A DNA stretch of 40,955 nt from Singulisphaera sp. GP187 (GTDB lineage: Bacteria > Planctomycetota > Phycisphaerae > Phycisphaerales > SM1A02): assembly GCA_945888705.1 (NCBI GenBank), contig CAMDAQ010000007.1, forward strand, positions 1 through 40,955. The letters are read 5' to 3'. Positions 39,951 to 40,955 of the stretch are shown in pieces. Every line of letters begins with the position of its first letter. Position 1 is the first letter of the stretch. The position numbers and the translations under genes were made by a program. The notes beneath the pieces are model-generated. The model saw only the letters and a program-made list of their open reading frames with translations, made no database searches and was not told where the DNA came from.

Positions 39951-40955
39951 TCACTTGGCCGAGAGCAGGTCGCGACCGAGGATGCCCTTGGTCGTGAGCA
40001 CGGAGTGCGAGGTGCGGGAACCGTCGATCGACAGGGCTCCGAAGTAGCCATCCGCGCCCAGCGGCGTGTCGCGGCTCCAGAGTCCATCGAGGCCACGCTT
40101 GATGAGTGACGCGTCGTCGGCGATCGCGTCGGCATTGGGCAGCAGCCAGACGTGGCCGTCGTAGAAGAGCGTGGCGGGCGTCGATGCGGCGCTCGCGTTG
40201 TAGTTGCGGGTGGTGGTCGTGCCAAAGCTGGTCGCCGGGCCCGATCCGCCCTGGCACCAGTTGTGCTCGAAGGTGAGCGACTTGAGTTCGGGATACGCCG
40301 CACCAAAGAGCGACTGGCGCTGCCAAGCGTTGGGGTAACTCGTGGGCGTGCGGAAACCGCCCTCTGACGCAGCGCGGAACACACCCGGATCCCACATGGC
40401 GCTTGACGCCATGGCGTAGCTGCTGCCGATCGGGCTCGTCGAGGTGGAGGTGTACTCAGACGGGGAGTCGAACAACCCTCGCACCTGCCGGTACAGGTTG
40501 CGGTCGTTGGGCGCGAAGTACGCCGGGTCGAAGTAGCGCCCGTTCAGGTACTGGTGGAAGGAGCGCACGGCCAGCAGTCGCCACGAGCCGGAGTAGCCCG
40601 TGGTGCCACCGAAGTCCATGGGTTGGTAGATCGCCCAGTTGCCGCAGTTGCCGGGGAACGTGGGCGGGCAAACACCGCCGCTGAGCCAATACCCCCACAG
40701 GCCACCGCTCAGGTCCTGCCCCAGGATGAGTTGCGGCGGGCAGTCGAGCTGCAGGTACTGGCTGCAGTTCCCGTTGGTCAGCCCGAACTCGCTGCGGTGG
40801 TTGCACCACTGCAGCCCATTGTTGTCGCCGGCGTAGAGCGCGTGCGCCGTGCCGAGCTGCATCAGGTTCGAGAGCGAGACCGCCGTACCGCTGCCTGAGC
40901 GCATGCTGGCCGCAGCAGCGCCGAGCACGGCCACGAGCAGCGTGGAACTCGCCAC
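39951..40955 (-). CDS. Pilin-like / H-x-DG-type secreted protein, 5' end missing
   Basis: At least 334 residues; the frame is open to the window edge, so the true start is probably outside. The first visible residues, STLLVAVLGAAAASMRSG, look like the end of a pilin-type N-terminal helix. They are followed by VSLSNLMQLGTAHALYAGDNNG, which resembles the segment after the helix in planctomycete type II secretion pseudopilin-like proteins (the DUF1559-type group). The late TPATLFYDGHVWLLP matches the DGHV element of that group. The middle part is rich in Tyr, Asn, Gly and Ser. It precedes the 812-residue dockerin protein by 11 bases. Function unknown; likely a surface structure or secretion component. 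Confidence 0.65.
   Translation of the reverse strand: MASSTLLVAVLGAAAASMRSGSGTAVSLSNLMQLGTAHALYAGDNNGLQWCNHRSEFGLTNGNCSQYLQLDCPPQLILGQDLSGGLWGYWLSGGVCPPTFPGNCGNWAIYQPMDFGGTTGYSGSWRLLAVRSFHQYLNGRYFDPAYFAPNDRNLYRQVRGLFDSPSEYTSTSTSPIGSSYAMASSAMWDPGVFRAASEGGFRTPTSYPNAWQRQSLFGAAYPELKSLTFEHNWCQGGSGPATSFGTTTTRNYNASAASTPATLFYDGHVWLLPNADAIADDASLIKRGLDGLWSRDTPLGADGYFGALSIDGSRTSHSVLTTKGILGRDLLSAK

Overview
The window is high-GC, gene-dense bacterial chromosome that most resembles a planctomycete of the Phycisphaerae type. This is inferred from the style of the proteins: three secreted proteins end in a pair of dockerin-like calcium loops finishing in WG-x-C or FG-x-C, and there are Tat-exported Gfo/Idh dehydrogenases, a Sel1-repeat protein, a pilin-like H/DG protein and an RGG-tailed RRM protein. 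No rRNA, tRNA, CRISPR array, insertion sequence or phage gene was seen. No stretch over about 300 bases lacks a gene; the largest gaps are 17266-17438 and 17895-18104.

Layout: (1) 1-3346, late menaquinone biosynthesis: menA (5' end missing), menC and menE on +, with a DHNA-CoA thioesterase-like gene converging from the - strand. (2) 3364-6393, a secreted propeller/dockerin protein, an aldo/keto reductase and a Kv-like potassium channel. (3) 6417-17265, one long - strand operon in the order receptor, CheW, CheR-TPR, CheW, CheA-REC, CheB, REC-phosphatase, DUF72, metallophosphoesterase. The first seven genes follow the order of the Pseudomonas wspABCDEFR surface-sensing operon, but the WspR-type receiver carries a PP2C/SpoIIE phosphatase instead of a GGDEF cyclase. 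(4) 17439-23000, an RRM protein with a strong terminator, a Sel1-repeat protein, TerC and Kup. (5) 23071-26359, a Tat-exported dehydrogenase coupled to an MFS transporter, then a Popeye-like membrane protein with a cyclic-nucleotide-type domain. (6) 26367-30505, an exported zinc-motif protein coupled to an orphan NMT1-like binding protein, a C-type-lectin/dockerin protein and a lipoprotein that looks like an acid phosphatase without its catalytic histidines. (7) 30547-32421, a polyprenyl-phosphate-type glycosyltransferase and a Wzz-like membrane protein with a perfect Gly-Gln repeat. (8) 32472-37413, an Old Yellow Enzyme, a transglutaminase-esterase fusion and an acyl-CoA dehydrogenase. (9) 37501-40955, an 812-residue dockerin protein preceded by a pilin-like protein cut by the window end.

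The item most worth following is the Wsp-like operon: a membrane Cache receptor would drive CheA-dependent phosphorylation of a protein phosphatase, so the output should be dephosphorylation (probably partner switching) and not cyclic-di-GMP. A second, genome-wide signal is that at least eight genes have a TAnnnT hexamer exactly six bases before the start codon, the spacing expected for leaderless transcripts.
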